Source of the DNA: Pseudomonadota bacterium
Lineage (GTDB): Bacteria; Pseudomonadota; Gammaproteobacteria; Xanthomonadales; Xanthomonadaceae
Assembly (NCBI GenBank): GCA_023388355.1
Contig: JAEWGI010000029.1
Span: 17,682 to 81,681, forward strand
Length of the DNA: 64,000 nucleotides
Direction of reading: 5' to 3'
The notes under the pieces were generated by a model. The model saw only the letters and a list, made by a program, of their open reading frames with translations. It was not told where the DNA came from and did not search any database. Made by a program: the position numbers and the translations under genes. Numbering within the stretch: the stretch's first letter is position 1; each line of letters begins with the position of its first letter. Below, in pieces: positions 21,181 through 29,932 of this stretch.

Positions 21181-21858
21181 ATGCCCGCTTCCACCGCCAC
21201 CGCCGAACAGCTGCGCGATGCCGCCGGCCGCCTGGTCGACGCGCTGGCCGCGCACGAGGATCCCGAATACCGGCTGGCGGTGCTCAAGCGCCTGTCGCGG
21301 CGCCTGGGCGAAGACGGCTACCCGATGTTCCTGCGCCTGCTGGCGGTGGTGGCCGAAAGCGATGGCGACGACGCCAGGCGCCTGCTCGCCGACACCGTCG
21401 CCGTGGCCCTGCGCCGCGCCGACCTGCCAGGCGGCGCGCTCAGCTCCTGGGGCGCGACCCGGCTGCCGGACGTCACCGGGATGCCGGTGGGCGCGCTGTC
21501 GGGCCAGTTCTTCGGCGCCTCGCCGCGGCGCATGCTCGGCCCGGTGGAATACCTGCTGGTCTGGCACCTGCAGCGCACCCAGCGCACGGCGCTGGGCGCG
21601 GACACCTTCCGCCGCCAGCTGGCGCTGCTGGTCGACCTGCTCAACCGCAGCCCCGAGGCGCGGCGGCTGTACCCGCAGAAGCTGGCCGCCGACGCCCAGA
21701 ACGAGCTCGAGGGCGCCTATACCCGCGCCACCCGGGCGCGGATGGCCGCGATCGCCGCCGCCTGGCAGGCCGGCCGCAGCCCGGACGAAGTCGCCCAGGC
21801 CGCGCTCGACGCCGCCCACGCCGACCATCCGCCCGGCTGGGTGGTGCGCGACCTGTAG
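21181..21858 (+). CDS. Hypothetical alpha-helical protein
   Basis: A 225-residue soluble protein rich in Ala, Arg and Leu, predicted mostly helical, with no signal peptide or membrane segment. The start is uncertain: an ATG at 21103 would add 26 low-complexity residues; 21181 is preferred because the compact helical domain starts there. I do not recognise the family. It follows the YscX-like gene by about 95 bases on the same strand and may be cotranscribed, but it does not resemble YscY in length or sequence. Confidence 0.6.
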   Translation: MPASTATAEQLRDAAGRLVDALAAHEDPEYRLAVLKRLSRRLGEDGYPMFLRLLAVVAESDGDDARRLLADTVAVALRRADLPGGALSSWGATRLPDVTGMPVGALSGQFFGASPRRMLGPVEYLLVWHLQRTQRTALGADTFRRQLALLVDLLNRSPEARRLYPQKLAADAQNELEGAYTRATRARMAAIAAAWQAGRSPDEVAQAALDAAHADHPPGWVVRDL

Positions 21859-21962
21859 CCGCAGCCCGATCCCGACGCCGGCCACGGTTCGCGCCGCGCG
21901 CGGTTGCCGGCCGCGGCCGCGGTCGCCAAGATGGCCCCGGAACCGTGGGGGAGTCACGATCG

Positions 21963-22892
21963 ATGGTGAAACGCGCGATCGTCCTGTCCGGCGTCCTGCT
22001 TGCCGCCGCCGCGCTGGCCGTCCTGGCCGGCTGCGGCCAAGGCCAGGACGCCGTCGAACCGGGCGCGGCCGAGCCGCCCACGCCGGGCGAGACCGTGCGC
22101 CTGCTGACCGCGCACCTGGCCGACGGCGACCTGGTGGCCTTCACCCGCGACGCAGTGACGCCGCAGGTCCACGCCGGCCTGGAGCAGGCCTGGAGCGAAG
22201 GCCGCACCCGCTGGCCGCTCGACCAGCTGCCCTTCGCCACGCACCTGCCGCGGGCGATGGCGGCGCTGTCGGCGCCCGACGCCGAGCGCAGCCTGATGCA
22301 GGGCTTCGACCGCCAGCTCGCCAACGCCAGCCTGGCCTCGGCCGCGGAATTCCTCACCGTCTTCACCGTGCAGTTCATCGCCCAGCAGGGCGACTTCAGC
22401 GTCTCCGAGCGCGAGCACTACCCGCAGCTGGTGCAGGCCCTTGGCAACTGGGCCGCACAGGCGCCGATCGGCGACCGCGCGCGCGCGCAGGCCGCGATCG
22501 CGGCCATGGCCGGGGCGGCGCGCGAAGCGAAGCTGGACAGCGATGCCGCGTTTGCCGAGGCGGGAATGGAACAGGGCCTGCAGCGCATGTCGCGCGTACT
22601 GGCCACCGCCAGGCAGGTGCTGTCGGACTACGGCCTGGACCTCGCCGCCGATCTGCGCGCGATGGACGTGCAGCTGCAGTCCCAGACCGGCGACCTCGCC
22701 CGGGTGCGCCTGCAGTACAGCCTGGCCGGCACCCCGATCGACACCGTGGTCAACATGGAGCGGCGCGACGGGCGCTGGTACGTCAGCGATTTCCTGCGGC
22801 ATGCGGAGGATGCGGTTGCGTCGCAGGCGATGCCGGCGGTGCCGGGAGGCGAGGGTGCGGACAACACCATCCCCTCCCAACCCTCCCCTTGA
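21963..22892 (+). CDS. Hypothetical lipoprotein
   Basis: A 309-residue protein with a signal sequence and lipobox LAGC (Cys near residue 22), so probably anchored in a membrane facing the periplasm. The mature part is helical up to about residue 230 and ends in a possible beta domain (GTPIDTVVNMERRDGRWYVSDF), as in substrate-binding or Bam-like accessory folds. A GGGGGAG site fixes the start at 21963. The last residues (IPSQPSP) and the stop codon lie inside the repeat array that begins here, so the original 3' end may have been replaced. Function unknown. Confidence 0.7.
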   Translation: MVKRAIVLSGVLLAAAALAVLAGCGQGQDAVEPGAAEPPTPGETVRLLTAHLADGDLVAFTRDAVTPQVHAGLEQAWSEGRTRWPLDQLPFATHLPRAMAALSAPDAERSLMQGFDRQLANASLASAAEFLTVFTVQFIAQQGDFSVSEREHYPQLVQALGNWAAQAPIGDRARAQAAIAAMAGAAREAKLDSDAAFAEAGMEQGLQRMSRVLATARQVLSDYGLDLAADLRAMDVQLQSQTGDLARVRLQYSLAGTPIDTVVNMERRDGRWYVSDFLRHAEDAVASQAMPAVPGGEGADNTIPSQPSP

Positions 22893-23010
22893 AGGGGAGG
22901 GCTACCCCGCTCTGCTCCCTCCCCTTCAAGGGGAGGGCTACCCCGCTCTGCTCCCTCCCCTTCAAGGGGAGGGCTACCCCGCTCTGCTCCCTCCCCTTCA
23001 AGGGGAGGGC
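22879..23010. repeat. Tandem array of four 36-base hairpin units
   Basis: The core TTCAAGGGGAGGG recurs at 22889 (as TTGAAGGGG), 22925, 22961 and 22997, exactly 36 bases apart. Each unit holds the hairpin CCCTCCCC-TTCAA-GGGGAGGG followed by a GCTACCCCGCTCTGCT spacer. Units are almost identical, implying recent expansion. The first unit supplies the lipoprotein stop codon. Apparent reading frames here are repeat translations, not genes. Confidence 0.9.
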
Positions 23011-23076
23011 CGGGGTGGGGATGGTGTTCAGTGCGCAGAGCGCTCGACTGCCTGTTCCCGCCAGGCAAGAACCATC

Positions 23077-23175
23077 CCCTCCCAACCCGTCCGGCCCGGC
23101 ACAGCGTGCCGGGCGTTCGGTCGGCCCGGGCGGCAGTGCCGCCCAAGCGGGCCGCCCTCACCCCCTTGAAGGGGA
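23077..23175. repeat. Variant copy of the two-hairpin dispersed element
   Basis: Contains hairpin GCCCGGCAC-AGC-GTGCCGGGC (23094-23114) and a second with arms CGGCCCG/CGGGCCG (23122-23128 and 23148-23154) around GGCGGCAGTGCCGCC. Other copies have GCCCGGCGC...GCGCCGGGC and GGTCCG...CGGACC, so several paired positions differ on both sides together. It ends in another CCCCTTGAAGGGGAGGG hairpin. Together with the tandem array this fills the gap between the lipoprotein and TauE/SafE genes. Confidence 0.8.
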
Positions 23176-23189
23176 GGGCTTCCAGCACC

Positions 23190-23984
23190 TCACAGCAGCA
23201 CGCTGATCCCCACCAGCACCATGAACCCGGCGAACACGCGCTTGAGCGCGGCACCGCTGATCGCGTGCGCCAGGCGGGTGCCCAGCGGGGCGGCCAGCAC
23301 CGAGGCCACCGCGATGCCGATCGCCGCCGGCAGGTAGACGTAGCCCACCGCGTGCGCCGGCAGCACCCCAGCCGGCGCGTGCAGCGCGTAGCCGGTGGCG
23401 CTGGCCAGCCCGATGAAGATGCCGCAGGCCGAGGACGTGCCCACCGCGCGCACCGGCACCACGCCGCGCCAGACCAGCAGCGGCACGGTCATGCTGCCGC
23501 CGCCGATCCCGACCACCGCCGAGACCGCGCCGATGCCGCCGCCGGCGGCCACCATCGGCCAGCCGGTCGGCACCGTCCCGTCGTGCGCCGCGCCGCCGCG
23601 GCGGCCCCCGAACATCATCTGCGCCGCGACCAGGAAGCAGTACAGCGCCACGCACCAGCGCAGCACCTGGCCCTGCAGTTCGACGGCAAGCAGGCTGCCC
23701 AGCCAGCCGCCCAGCATCAGCCCCGGCACCATCCACGCCACCGTCGGCCACAGCACGCTGCCGCGACGATGGTGGGCGCGGGCGGAGGACGAGGCGGTGA
23801 GGACGATGCTCGCCAGCGAACTGGCCAGCGCCGCGTGCATCGCCGCCTCGGCCGGGATGCCGTAGACCGGCAGCAGCCACACCAGCGCGCCGATCAGCAC
23901 CAGCCCGCCGCCGATGCCCAGCAGCCCGGCCAGCACGCCCGCGACCACGCCCAGCAGCGGGAACACCCACCAGCCCTCGATCAT
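23190..23984 (-). CDS. TauE/SafE-family membrane transporter
   Basis: A 264-residue protein with about eight membrane helices and the paired glycine motifs LGIGGGLVLI and VGIGGGSMTVPLL that mark the TauE/SafE (DUF81) family. Members export sulfite, sulfoacetate or other organic anions across the inner membrane; the substrate here is unknown. The start at 23984 (MIEGWW) gives the usual N-terminus; an upstream ATG at 24011 would add nine charged residues. It is divergent from the transglycosylase gene with only 67 bases between starts. Confidence 0.88.
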   Translation of the reverse strand: MIEGWWVFPLLGVVAGVLAGLLGIGGGLVLIGALVWLLPVYGIPAEAAMHAALASSLASIVLTASSSARAHHRRGSVLWPTVAWMVPGLMLGGWLGSLLAVELQGQVLRWCVALYCFLVAAQMMFGGRRGGAAHDGTVPTGWPMVAAGGGIGAVSAVVGIGGGSMTVPLLVWRGVVPVRAVGTSSACGIFIGLASATGYALHAPAGVLPAHAVGYVYLPAAIGIAVASVLAAPLGTRLAHAISGAALKRVFAGFMVLVGISVLL

Positions 23985-24051
23985 GTCCGCGCCCCGGCGC
24001 GCGTGCCGCACTCTGAAAGGATGTTCATCGGCGTCTGGCTATAGTCGGCGG

Positions 24052-25995
24052 ATGTCGAAACGGCTGACCATCCTACTCGCTGCCCTGGCCCTGCTGGCCC
24101 TCCCGGCCGCGCACGCGCAGGACGAAACCGCGCTGCGCCTGGCCATCGAAGCCGCCGAGCGCGGCCTGCCCGCGCCCGCGCTGGCGCCGTCGCACCCGGC
24201 CCGGGCCTGGGTCGAGATGGCCGGCCTGCGGCGCAACATCGACACCCTGTCCGGCGCGCAGGCGCAGGCCTTCCTGTCCCGGCACGAGGGCAAGCCGGTG
24301 GCCGGGGTATTCCGCGAGGCGTGGCTGCGCGCCCTGCTCAAGCGCGAGGACTGGGCCGGACTGCGCGCGGCATGGTCGCCCTCGATCACCAGCACCGCCC
24401 TGCGCTGCGCCGAACTCCAGGCGCGCCAGCGCACCGGCGCCATGGACGCGCAGTGGACGCGCGAGGCGCAGGCGATCTGGCGCAGCAGCGGCAAATCGCT
24501 GCCGAACGAATGCGATCCGGTCTTCGCCGCGCTCGACGCCGCCGGTGGCCTCGACGACGCGCTGCGCTGGGAGCGCCTGGAACTGGCCGCCGCCGAATGG
24601 CAGCCGGCGGTGATGCGCGCCGCCGCGCGCGGCCTGCCCGCCGACCAGCTCGCGCTCGCCACCGACTACGCCGCCTTCGTGCAGGCGCCGCACGACCGCG
24701 CGCTGAACTGGCCAAAGACAGCGCGCAGCCGCCTGGTCGCCTCGCACGGGCTGGCGAAGTTCGGCAAGGACGATCCGCTCGCCGCCGAGGCGCGCCTGCC
24801 CGCGCTGGCAGCGGCGCTCGAGTTCACCGAAGAAGACCGCGGCCGCGTGCTCTACCAGGCCGCGCTGTGGACGGTCGCCTCCTACCTGCCCGATTCGGCG
24901 CGGCTGCTGGGGCAGGTGCCCGACAGCGCCTACGACGAACGCCTGCACGAGTGGCGCGTGCGCGAAGCGCTGTCGCGCTCGGACTGGAAGGCGGCGCTGG
25001 CTGCGCTGCGCAGGATGGGGCCGGAGCAGCGCGGCAACTCGCGCTGGCAGTGGTTCGAGGCGCGCATGCTCGAACTCACCGGCGACCGCGCCGGTGCGCA
25101 GGCCATGTTCGCGCAGGCGGCGGCGCATTCCGACTTCCACGGCTTCCTCGCCGCCGACCGCCTCGACCGGCCCTACGCGCTGTGCCCGTGGATGCCCGAC
25201 TGGAGCGAGGCGGAGAAGGCCGCGGTCGCCGCCGACCCGGCGCTGGTGCGGGCGATGGCGCTGTACCGCGCCGACCGCGCCGGCTGGGCGGTGCGCGAGT
25301 GGAACGACGCACTCTCCCGCTTCGACGACGCGCAGCGACGCATCGCAGTGCAGGTCGCGCAGGACCACGGCTGGTTCGACCGCGCCGTATTCAACCTTCG
25401 CAAGGCGCCGGGCGAAAGCCGGCTGTACACGCTGCGCTTCCCGATCCACCACGCCGACATCATCCAGCGCGAAGCGAGGAAGAACGGCCTCGACCCGGCC
25501 TGGGTGGCCGCCGAGATCCGCGCCGAGAGCACCTTCAACCCGAACGCACGCTCGCCCGCCGGCGCGCGCGGCCTGATGCAGGTGATGCCCAACACCGGCG
25601 CCGCGGTTTCGCGCCGCCTGGGCCTGCCCTGGAACGGCCCCCAGGGCCTGTACGATCCGGAGACCAGCATCATCCTGGGCACCGCCTACCTGCGCGAGAA
25701 GGAAGCGATGTACGGCAAGCCCTACGTCGCCATCGCCGCCTACAACGCCGGGCCCACGCCCACCTCGCGCTGGCTGGCGCAGCGTGGGCCGATGGATCCG
25801 GACCTGTGGATCGAGACCATCAGCTACCGTGAAACGCGCGAATACGTGGCCCGCATCCTCGCCTTCAGCGTGCTCTACGACTGGCGCATGTACGGCAAGG
25901 CCACCCCGGTCACCGAACGCATGCGCGGCGGCACCGGCGCACCGCGCAAGGCTTTTGCCTGCCCTGCACCGGAAGCACCGGCAGCAGACGCCTAG
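24052..25995 (+). CDS. slt: Soluble lytic murein transglycosylase
   Basis: A 647-residue periplasmic enzyme. A signal peptide (to AHA-Q) is followed by a long superhelical U-domain of helices (about 25-440). The C-terminal lysozyme-like domain has catalytic Glu492 in RAESTFNP, then GLMQVMPNT and AAYNAGP motifs. This is the Slt70 layout and length. It cleaves peptidoglycan strands to 1,6-anhydromuropeptides during wall growth and recycling. The start at 24052 is the first that gives a signal peptide. A dispersed repeat cluster follows directly after the stop. Confidence 0.95.
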   Translation: MSKRLTILLAALALLALPAAHAQDETALRLAIEAAERGLPAPALAPSHPARAWVEMAGLRRNIDTLSGAQAQAFLSRHEGKPVAGVFREAWLRALLKREDWAGLRAAWSPSITSTALRCAELQARQRTGAMDAQWTREAQAIWRSSGKSLPNECDPVFAALDAAGGLDDALRWERLELAAAEWQPAVMRAAARGLPADQLALATDYAAFVQAPHDRALNWPKTARSRLVASHGLAKFGKDDPLAAEARLPALAAALEFTEEDRGRVLYQAALWTVASYLPDSARLLGQVPDSAYDERLHEWRVREALSRSDWKAALAALRRMGPEQRGNSRWQWFEARMLELTGDRAGAQAMFAQAAAHSDFHGFLAADRLDRPYALCPWMPDWSEAEKAAVAADPALVRAMALYRADRAGWAVREWNDALSRFDDAQRRIAVQVAQDHGWFDRAVFNLRKAPGESRLYTLRFPIHHADIIQREARKNGLDPAWVAAEIRAESTFNPNARSPAGARGLMQVMPNTGAAVSRRLGLPWNGPQGLYDPETSIILGTAYLREKEAMYGKPYVAIAAYNAGPTPTSRWLAQRGPMDPDLWIETISYRETREYVARILAFSVLYDWRMYGKATPVTERMRGGTGAPRKAFACPAPEAPAADA

Positions 25996-25999
25996 CTCC

Positions 26000-26160
26000 C
26001 TCCCCGCTTGCGGGGAAGGGGCGGAAGGCTTCCGCTCCGGTCCGATTTGCTCCCTCCCCCGCCTGCGGGGGGTGAGGATGGTCCGTTTGCGCGGCACTGC
26101 CGCGCGGACCATCCGAACGCCCGGCGCGCTGCGCCGGGCCGGACGGGTTGGGGTGGGGGG
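26000..26160. repeat. Two-hairpin dispersed element, plus flanking C/G hairpins
   Basis: Part of the 547-base gap between slt and cca, which is almost all repeats. Hairpin 1 pairs GGATGGTCCG (26076-26085) with CGGACCATCC (26105-26114) around an inner CGCGG/CCGCG stem. Hairpin 2 is GCCCGGCGC-GCT-GCGCCGGGC (26119-26139). A G-tract (GGTTGGGGTGGGG) follows. C-run/G-run hairpins at about 26000 and 26052 precede it. No coding potential. Confidence 0.8.
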
Positions 26161-26189
26161 CCAACGGTCGCCGCGCCCCATCCCAGCCC

Positions 26190-26222
26190 CATAGGTTGGG
26201 GTGAGCAAAGCGAACCCCAACA
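26190..26222. repeat. GTTGGGG-CCCCAAC hairpin repeat, copy 1
   Basis: The sequence around TAGGTTGGGGTGAGCAAAGC is followed by GAACCCCAAC, giving a seven-base stem GTTGGGG/CCCCAAC. The same 30-base unit occurs at 28440-28469, and an inverted partial copy at 28513-28536. Confidence 0.75.
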
Positions 26223-26334
26223 CCGCCCGCCTCCGACGCACGACCGTTCCCTCCCCGCTTTCGGGCCATTGCACCCTTCAGGGATTGAGGGATGGAGTGG
26301 GGGTCACAGCCCGCCGCGACATTTCCGCGCACCG

Positions 26335-26502
26335 TCGGCGCGCGCCCCCATCCCGGCCTTCCCCCGCAAGCGGGGGAAGGGGCGAAGCCCCCGCTCCGGT
26401 CCGATCTGCTCCCTCCCCCGCCTGCGGGGGTGAGGATGGTCCGTTTGCGCGGCACTGCCGCGCGGACCATCCGAACGCCCCGCAGGCGGGGGAAGGGGCC
26501 AA
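26335..26502. repeat. Second composite of dispersed hairpins before cca
   Basis: C-run/G-run hairpins around 26362-26382 and 26411-26430 are followed by a copy of hairpin 1 (GGATGGTCCG at 26434-26443, CGGACCATCC at 26463-26472). Here hairpin 2 is missing and the element runs straight into another G-run, so the copy is truncated. It ends about 40 bases before the cca start. Confidence 0.75.
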
Positions 26503-26542
26503 GAGCGAAGAGCGAAGAGCAAGGAGCAGGCATCATAGGCAC

Positions 26543-27790
26543 ATGAAAACCTACCTCGTCGGCGGCGCGGTGCGCGACCGGTTGCTGGGCCTGCCGCCCG
26601 GCGACCGCGACTGGGTGGTCGTGGGCGAAACCCCGGAGTCGATGCTTGCCGCCGGCTTCCGCCCGGTCGGGCGCGATTTCCCCGTGTTCCTGCACCCCGA
26701 CTCGGCCGAAGAACACGCGCTTGCCCGCACCGAGCGCAAGAGCGCGCCCGGGCACCGCGGCTTCGTGGTCCACGCCGATCCATCGGTCACGCTCGAACAG
26801 GACCTGGAACGCCGCGATTTCACCATCAACGCCATCGCCCAGGACGAGGCCGGCAACCTCGTCGATCCCTTCGGCGGCGCGCGCGACATCGAAGCGCGCC
26901 TGCTGCGCCACGTCGGCCCCGCCTTCGCCGAAGACCCGCTGCGGGTGCTGCGCGCGGCCCGCTTCATGGCGCGCCTCGCGCCGCTGGGCTTCAGCGTCGC
27001 ACCGGAGACGATGGCGCTGATGCGGCAGATGGCCGACGGCGGCGAACTCGACACCCTGGTCGCCGAACGCGTCTGGCAGGAGCTGTGCAAGGCACTGGCG
27101 GCGAAGCAGCCCTCGGCCTTCCTGCGCACCCTGCGCGAGGCCGGCGCCCTGCGCGCGGTGCTGCCCGAAGTCGACGCGCTCTACGGCGTGCCGCAGCGCG
27201 CCGAATACCATCCCGAGGTCGACACCGGCACCCACCAGGAACTGGTCAGCGACATGGCCGCGACGCTGGCGCCCGGCGACACCGTGGTCGGCTTCGCCGC
27301 CCTCACCCACGACCTGGGCAAGGCGCTCACCCCCGCCCACGAACTGCCGCGCCACGTCGGCCACGAACAGGCCGGCATCGCGCCCCTGCGCGCCCTGTGC
27401 GAACGGCTCAAGGTGCCGCTGGAGCACCGCGACCTGGCCCTCATCGCCTGCCGCGAACACCTCAACGTGCACCGCCTGCGCGAACTGCGCGACAAGACCG
27501 TGCACGACCTGCTGCAGCGCTGCGACGCGTTCCGCAAACCCGCCCGCATCGCGAAGCTGGCCCTGGTCTGCGAAGCCGACAAGCGCGGCCGCGCGGGCCT
27601 GGAAGACCAGCCCTACCCGCAGGGCCCCGAACTGCAGCGCCTGCATGCCGCCGCGCTGGCGGTGAACGCACGCGACATCGTCCGCGAAGGCATGGACGGC
27701 CCGCAGATCGGCGAAGCGCTGCGCAAGGCCCGCATCCAGGCCATCCATGCGGCTCGCGAGGCCGCGCGCAGCGACATTCCCGACGCCTGA
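26543..27790 (+). CDS. cca: CCA tRNA nucleotidyltransferase
   Basis: A 415-residue cytoplasmic enzyme that adds or repairs the 3' CCA of tRNAs. The N-terminal class II nucleotidyltransferase core shows [10 protein letters not shown] and the carboxylate pair in [10 protein letters not shown], then RRDFTINA and the [11 protein letters not shown] motif. The C-terminal part has an HD phosphohydrolase domain (LTHDLGKA, and GHEQAG), as in E. coli-type Cca, and the length agrees. The frame is open upstream through repeats, but the ATG at 26543 after an AAGGAG site gives the conserved N-terminus [12 protein letters not shown]. Confidence 0.96.
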   Translation: MKTYLVGGAVRDRLLGLPPGDRDWVVVGETPESMLAAGFRPVGRDFPVFLHPDSAEEHALARTERKSAPGHRGFVVHADPSVTLEQDLERRDFTINAIAQDEAGNLVDPFGGARDIEARLLRHVGPAFAEDPLRVLRAARFMARLAPLGFSVAPETMALMRQMADGGELDTLVAERVWQELCKALAAKQPSAFLRTLREAGALRAVLPEVDALYGVPQRAEYHPEVDTGTHQELVSDMAATLAPGDTVVGFAALTHDLGKALTPAHELPRHVGHEQAGIAPLRALCERLKVPLEHRDLALIACREHLNVHRLRELRDKTVHDLLQRCDAFRKPARIAKLALVCEADKRGRAGLEDQPYPQGPELQRLHAAALAVNARDIVREGMDGPQIGEALRKARIQAIHAAREAARSDIPDA

Positions 27791-27820
27791 GGCGCTGCCA
27801 GCCGGCGCGCCCGAACGAAG

Positions 27821-28246
27821 TCAGCCGTCGACCGGCACGCCGACACCGTCGGACGCATACCGCGCCAGACGCTCTTCAAGCGTGCCGGCATGCAGTTCGA
27901 ACAGATGGTTGTCGAAGTCATGGAAGTACAGCGACTGCCCTTCGCCCTCGACGCGGGGACGCGGCGGACGGATCTCCACCCCGAGCGCCTCCAGCCGCGC
28001 CCGGTACAGCGGCAGCTCGGACTCGTCCACCGCGAAGGCCACATGCTGGTACGAGCGCTCCGCTGGCGGCTCGCCCTCCATCGCGGCCAGCCAGACGCCA
28101 CCGAGCACGAAGAACTTCTCGCGCGACAGCGAGAACTCGCGCCCGGCGCTGTCGTACACCTCTCGCGCGCCGAGCCCCTGGCACAGGAACGTGGCCATGC
28201 GATCAAGGTCGCGGACGATGAACGTGATGTGGCTGATGCCCTTCAT
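27821..28246 (-). CDS. fosX: FosX-type fosfomycin resistance hydrolase (VOC family)
   Basis: A 141-residue metalloenzyme very close in pattern to Listeria FosX: it begins MKGISHITFIVRDL, has FSLSREKFF with the proposed catalytic Glu43, then RPRVEGEGQSLYF and DFDNHLFELHAGTLEERL. FosX opens the fosfomycin epoxide with water using Mn(II); metal ligands His7, His in QHVAF and Glu in LFELH are present. The start at 28246 gives the FosX N-terminus. It stands alone between cca and a repeat cluster, without mobile genes, so it is probably an intrinsic chromosomal gene. Activity is inferred from similarity. Confidence 0.85.
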   Translation of the reverse strand: MKGISHITFIVRDLDRMATFLCQGLGAREVYDSAGREFSLSREKFFVLGGVWLAAMEGEPPAERSYQHVAFAVDESELPLYRARLEALGVEIRPPRPRVEGEGQSLYFHDFDNHLFELHAGTLEERLARYASDGVGVPVDG

Positions 28247-28289
28247 GGCCGCCACCGTACTCCAGACGCCACCACCTCCTCCAACCCAC

Positions 28290-28660
28290 GACCAGTGTAG
28301 GTGCGGCTTCAGCCGCGACTCACCCGGACTCCGGTCGTGCTCCGGCCCCCATCCCAACCCTTCCCCCGACGGGGGAAGGGCTAAAGCGAGGCGTCCGGCT
28401 CTGCTCCCTCTCCCGCTCGCGGAGAGGGCTGGAGTCGCATAGGTTGGGGTGAGCAAAGCGAACCCCAACGTCCGCCATGTGGGCTGGCGGGCCTGCGGCA
28501 CGGGCCGGTGCCGGGTTCGCTTTGCTCACCCCAGCCTCTGCTGATTGCGGGTGGGCTGGGGTGGGAGCGGCTTCACCCGCGATCGGCATCAGCCCGCCCG
28601 ATGCATCCATGGCGTCGGATGGATCCATTCGCGGCTGAAGCCGCTCCCACAAAGATGGTC
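28290..28660. repeat. Cluster of three dispersed repeat types between fosX and topoisomerase IB
   Basis: This fills the 417-base gap. It holds the GCGGCTTCAGCCGC unit at about 28303, an imperfect copy near 28566 and an inverted copy GGCTGAAGCCGC near 28634. It also holds C-run/G-run hairpins around 28355-28380, the GTTGGGG-CCCCAAC hairpin at 28443-28469, and an inverted partner (GGGTTCGCTTTGCTCACCCC) at 28513-28532. The inverted pairs could fold into one large cruciform. No gene is visible. Confidence 0.75.
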
Positions 28661-28663
28661 TTC

Positions 28664-29743
28664 TCAAGCACCGGACTTACTGCTCGCCCGCGACAGGAAC
28701 CCCAGCAGCGCCGCCTCCCACTGCCGCGGACCGCGTGCCCGCGCCGCGCGGCGGTGCAGGCTGCCGTCGCGCCAACCCGCAAACACGCGTGGGTCGATGT
28801 AGCTCTTGCGGCAGACCGCGGGCGTATTGCCAAGCAGCCCAGCGACGGCCGTGCAGACCTCGCGGCACACGCCCGCCGCGGCGGTGTCGGAGGTGTCCTC
28901 GTCGCAGGCGATCGCCGCCAGCTGCCGGAACGCCGCTTCCGTCGCGCCCCAGGTGCGGAAGTCCTTGGCGGTGAAGTCCTCGCCCATGCACTCGCGCAGG
29001 TAGTCGTTGACGTCGGACGAGTCCACCGCCACGAGCTCGCCATCCTCGTCGCGGTACTGGAACAGGCGCTGGCCGGGCAGTTCGTGCATCGCGCGCACCA
29101 GTCGCAGCAGCTGCGGATCCTGGATGCCGGCTTCGTGCACGCGCCCGCCCTTGCCCTTGAACTGCAGCCGCAGCTCCTTGCCCAGGAAGCGCGCATGGCG
29201 CGCGCGCAGCGTGGTCAGGCCGAACGAGCCGTTCTCGCGCGCATAGCTGTCGTTGCCCACGCGGATCAGGGTGCCGGCCATGATCGCGACCACGCCGGCC
29301 AGCACCTTTTCGCGGGGCAATCCACGCAGCGACAGATCCGCGCGCACGCGGCGCCGCAGCTTCGGCAGCGCGCGTCCGAAGGCGACAATGCGGTCGAACT
29401 TGTTGGCATCGCGCAGCGGCCGCCAGTCGGGGTGGTAGCGGTACTGCTTGCGCCTGCGCGCATCGCGCCCGGTGGCCTGCAGGTGGCCCCGCGGCGAGAC
29501 GCAGATCCATACGTCGCGATAGGCCGGCGGAATGGCCAGCGAGCGGATGCGCTGCAGGGTCTCGTCGTCGCGCACCAGCGCACCGTCCGGATCGCGGTAG
29601 CAGAACCCGCGCCCGCGACGCTCGCGGCGGATGCCCGGCGAAGTGTCGCCGACGTAGCGCAGCCCGGCCGCGATGGCGTCGCGTTCGGCCGGCGACAGCG
29701 CGCGGCGCGGGCGTCGGGACGTGCGTGCAGGCGGGGTGGGCAT
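28664..29743 (-). CDS. DNA topoisomerase IB
   Basis: A 359-residue enzyme of the poxvirus-like bacterial type IB family. It shows the N-terminal GFCYRDPDG region, the catalytic Arg/Lys core around IRVGNDSYARENGSFGLTTL, and FRTWGATEAAF. The active-site Tyr315 lies in CRKSYIDPRVF. It relaxes supercoiled DNA through a 3'-phosphotyrosine link. The start at 29743 is chosen because an earlier in-frame ATG at 29908 would add 55 residues of unrelated, cysteine-rich sequence. It stands alone; a tail of about 25 basic residues follows the tyrosine. Confidence 0.93.
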   Translation of the reverse strand: MPTPPARTSRRPRRALSPAERDAIAAGLRYVGDTSPGIRRERRGRGFCYRDPDGALVRDDETLQRIRSLAIPPAYRDVWICVSPRGHLQATGRDARRRKQYRYHPDWRPLRDANKFDRIVAFGRALPKLRRRVRADLSLRGLPREKVLAGVVAIMAGTLIRVGNDSYARENGSFGLTTLRARHARFLGKELRLQFKGKGGRVHEAGIQDPQLLRLVRAMHELPGQRLFQYRDEDGELVAVDSSDVNDYLRECMGEDFTAKDFRTWGATEAAFRQLAAIACDEDTSDTAAAGVCREVCTAVAGLLGNTPAVCRKSYIDPRVFAGWRDGSLHRRAARARGPRQWEAALLGFLSRASSKSGA

Positions 29744-29932
29744 GCGCGGAGTGTGGCCGGCCGCCGTGATGCACCGGTGAACCGGTCCGGTCTTGGTCCA
29801 CGTGCGGGAAGCGGCTTCCGCCACGACCCGGCCGCATCCGACGCAAATGCTGCATCGAACCGTATCGGTCGCGGCCGGAGCCGCGTTCGTGAGGGCGGCC
29901 ATGGCCACGGAGCCATGGTCGCCTCGGCGGCA

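Noticed and set aside
22879..23010. CRISPR array
   Set aside because: Repeats are 36 bases and adjacent without unique spacers; only four units and no cas genes.
22783..23085. Minus-strand frame translating the 36-base repeats as a periodic peptide
   Set aside because: The period (12 residues) simply reflects the 36-base DNA unit; no start context or homology.
29744..29908. N-terminal extension of topoisomerase IB with a cysteine-rich zinc-like segment
   Set aside because: The cysteines are not arranged as a known finger and the family starts at MPTPPARTSR; likely untranslated.
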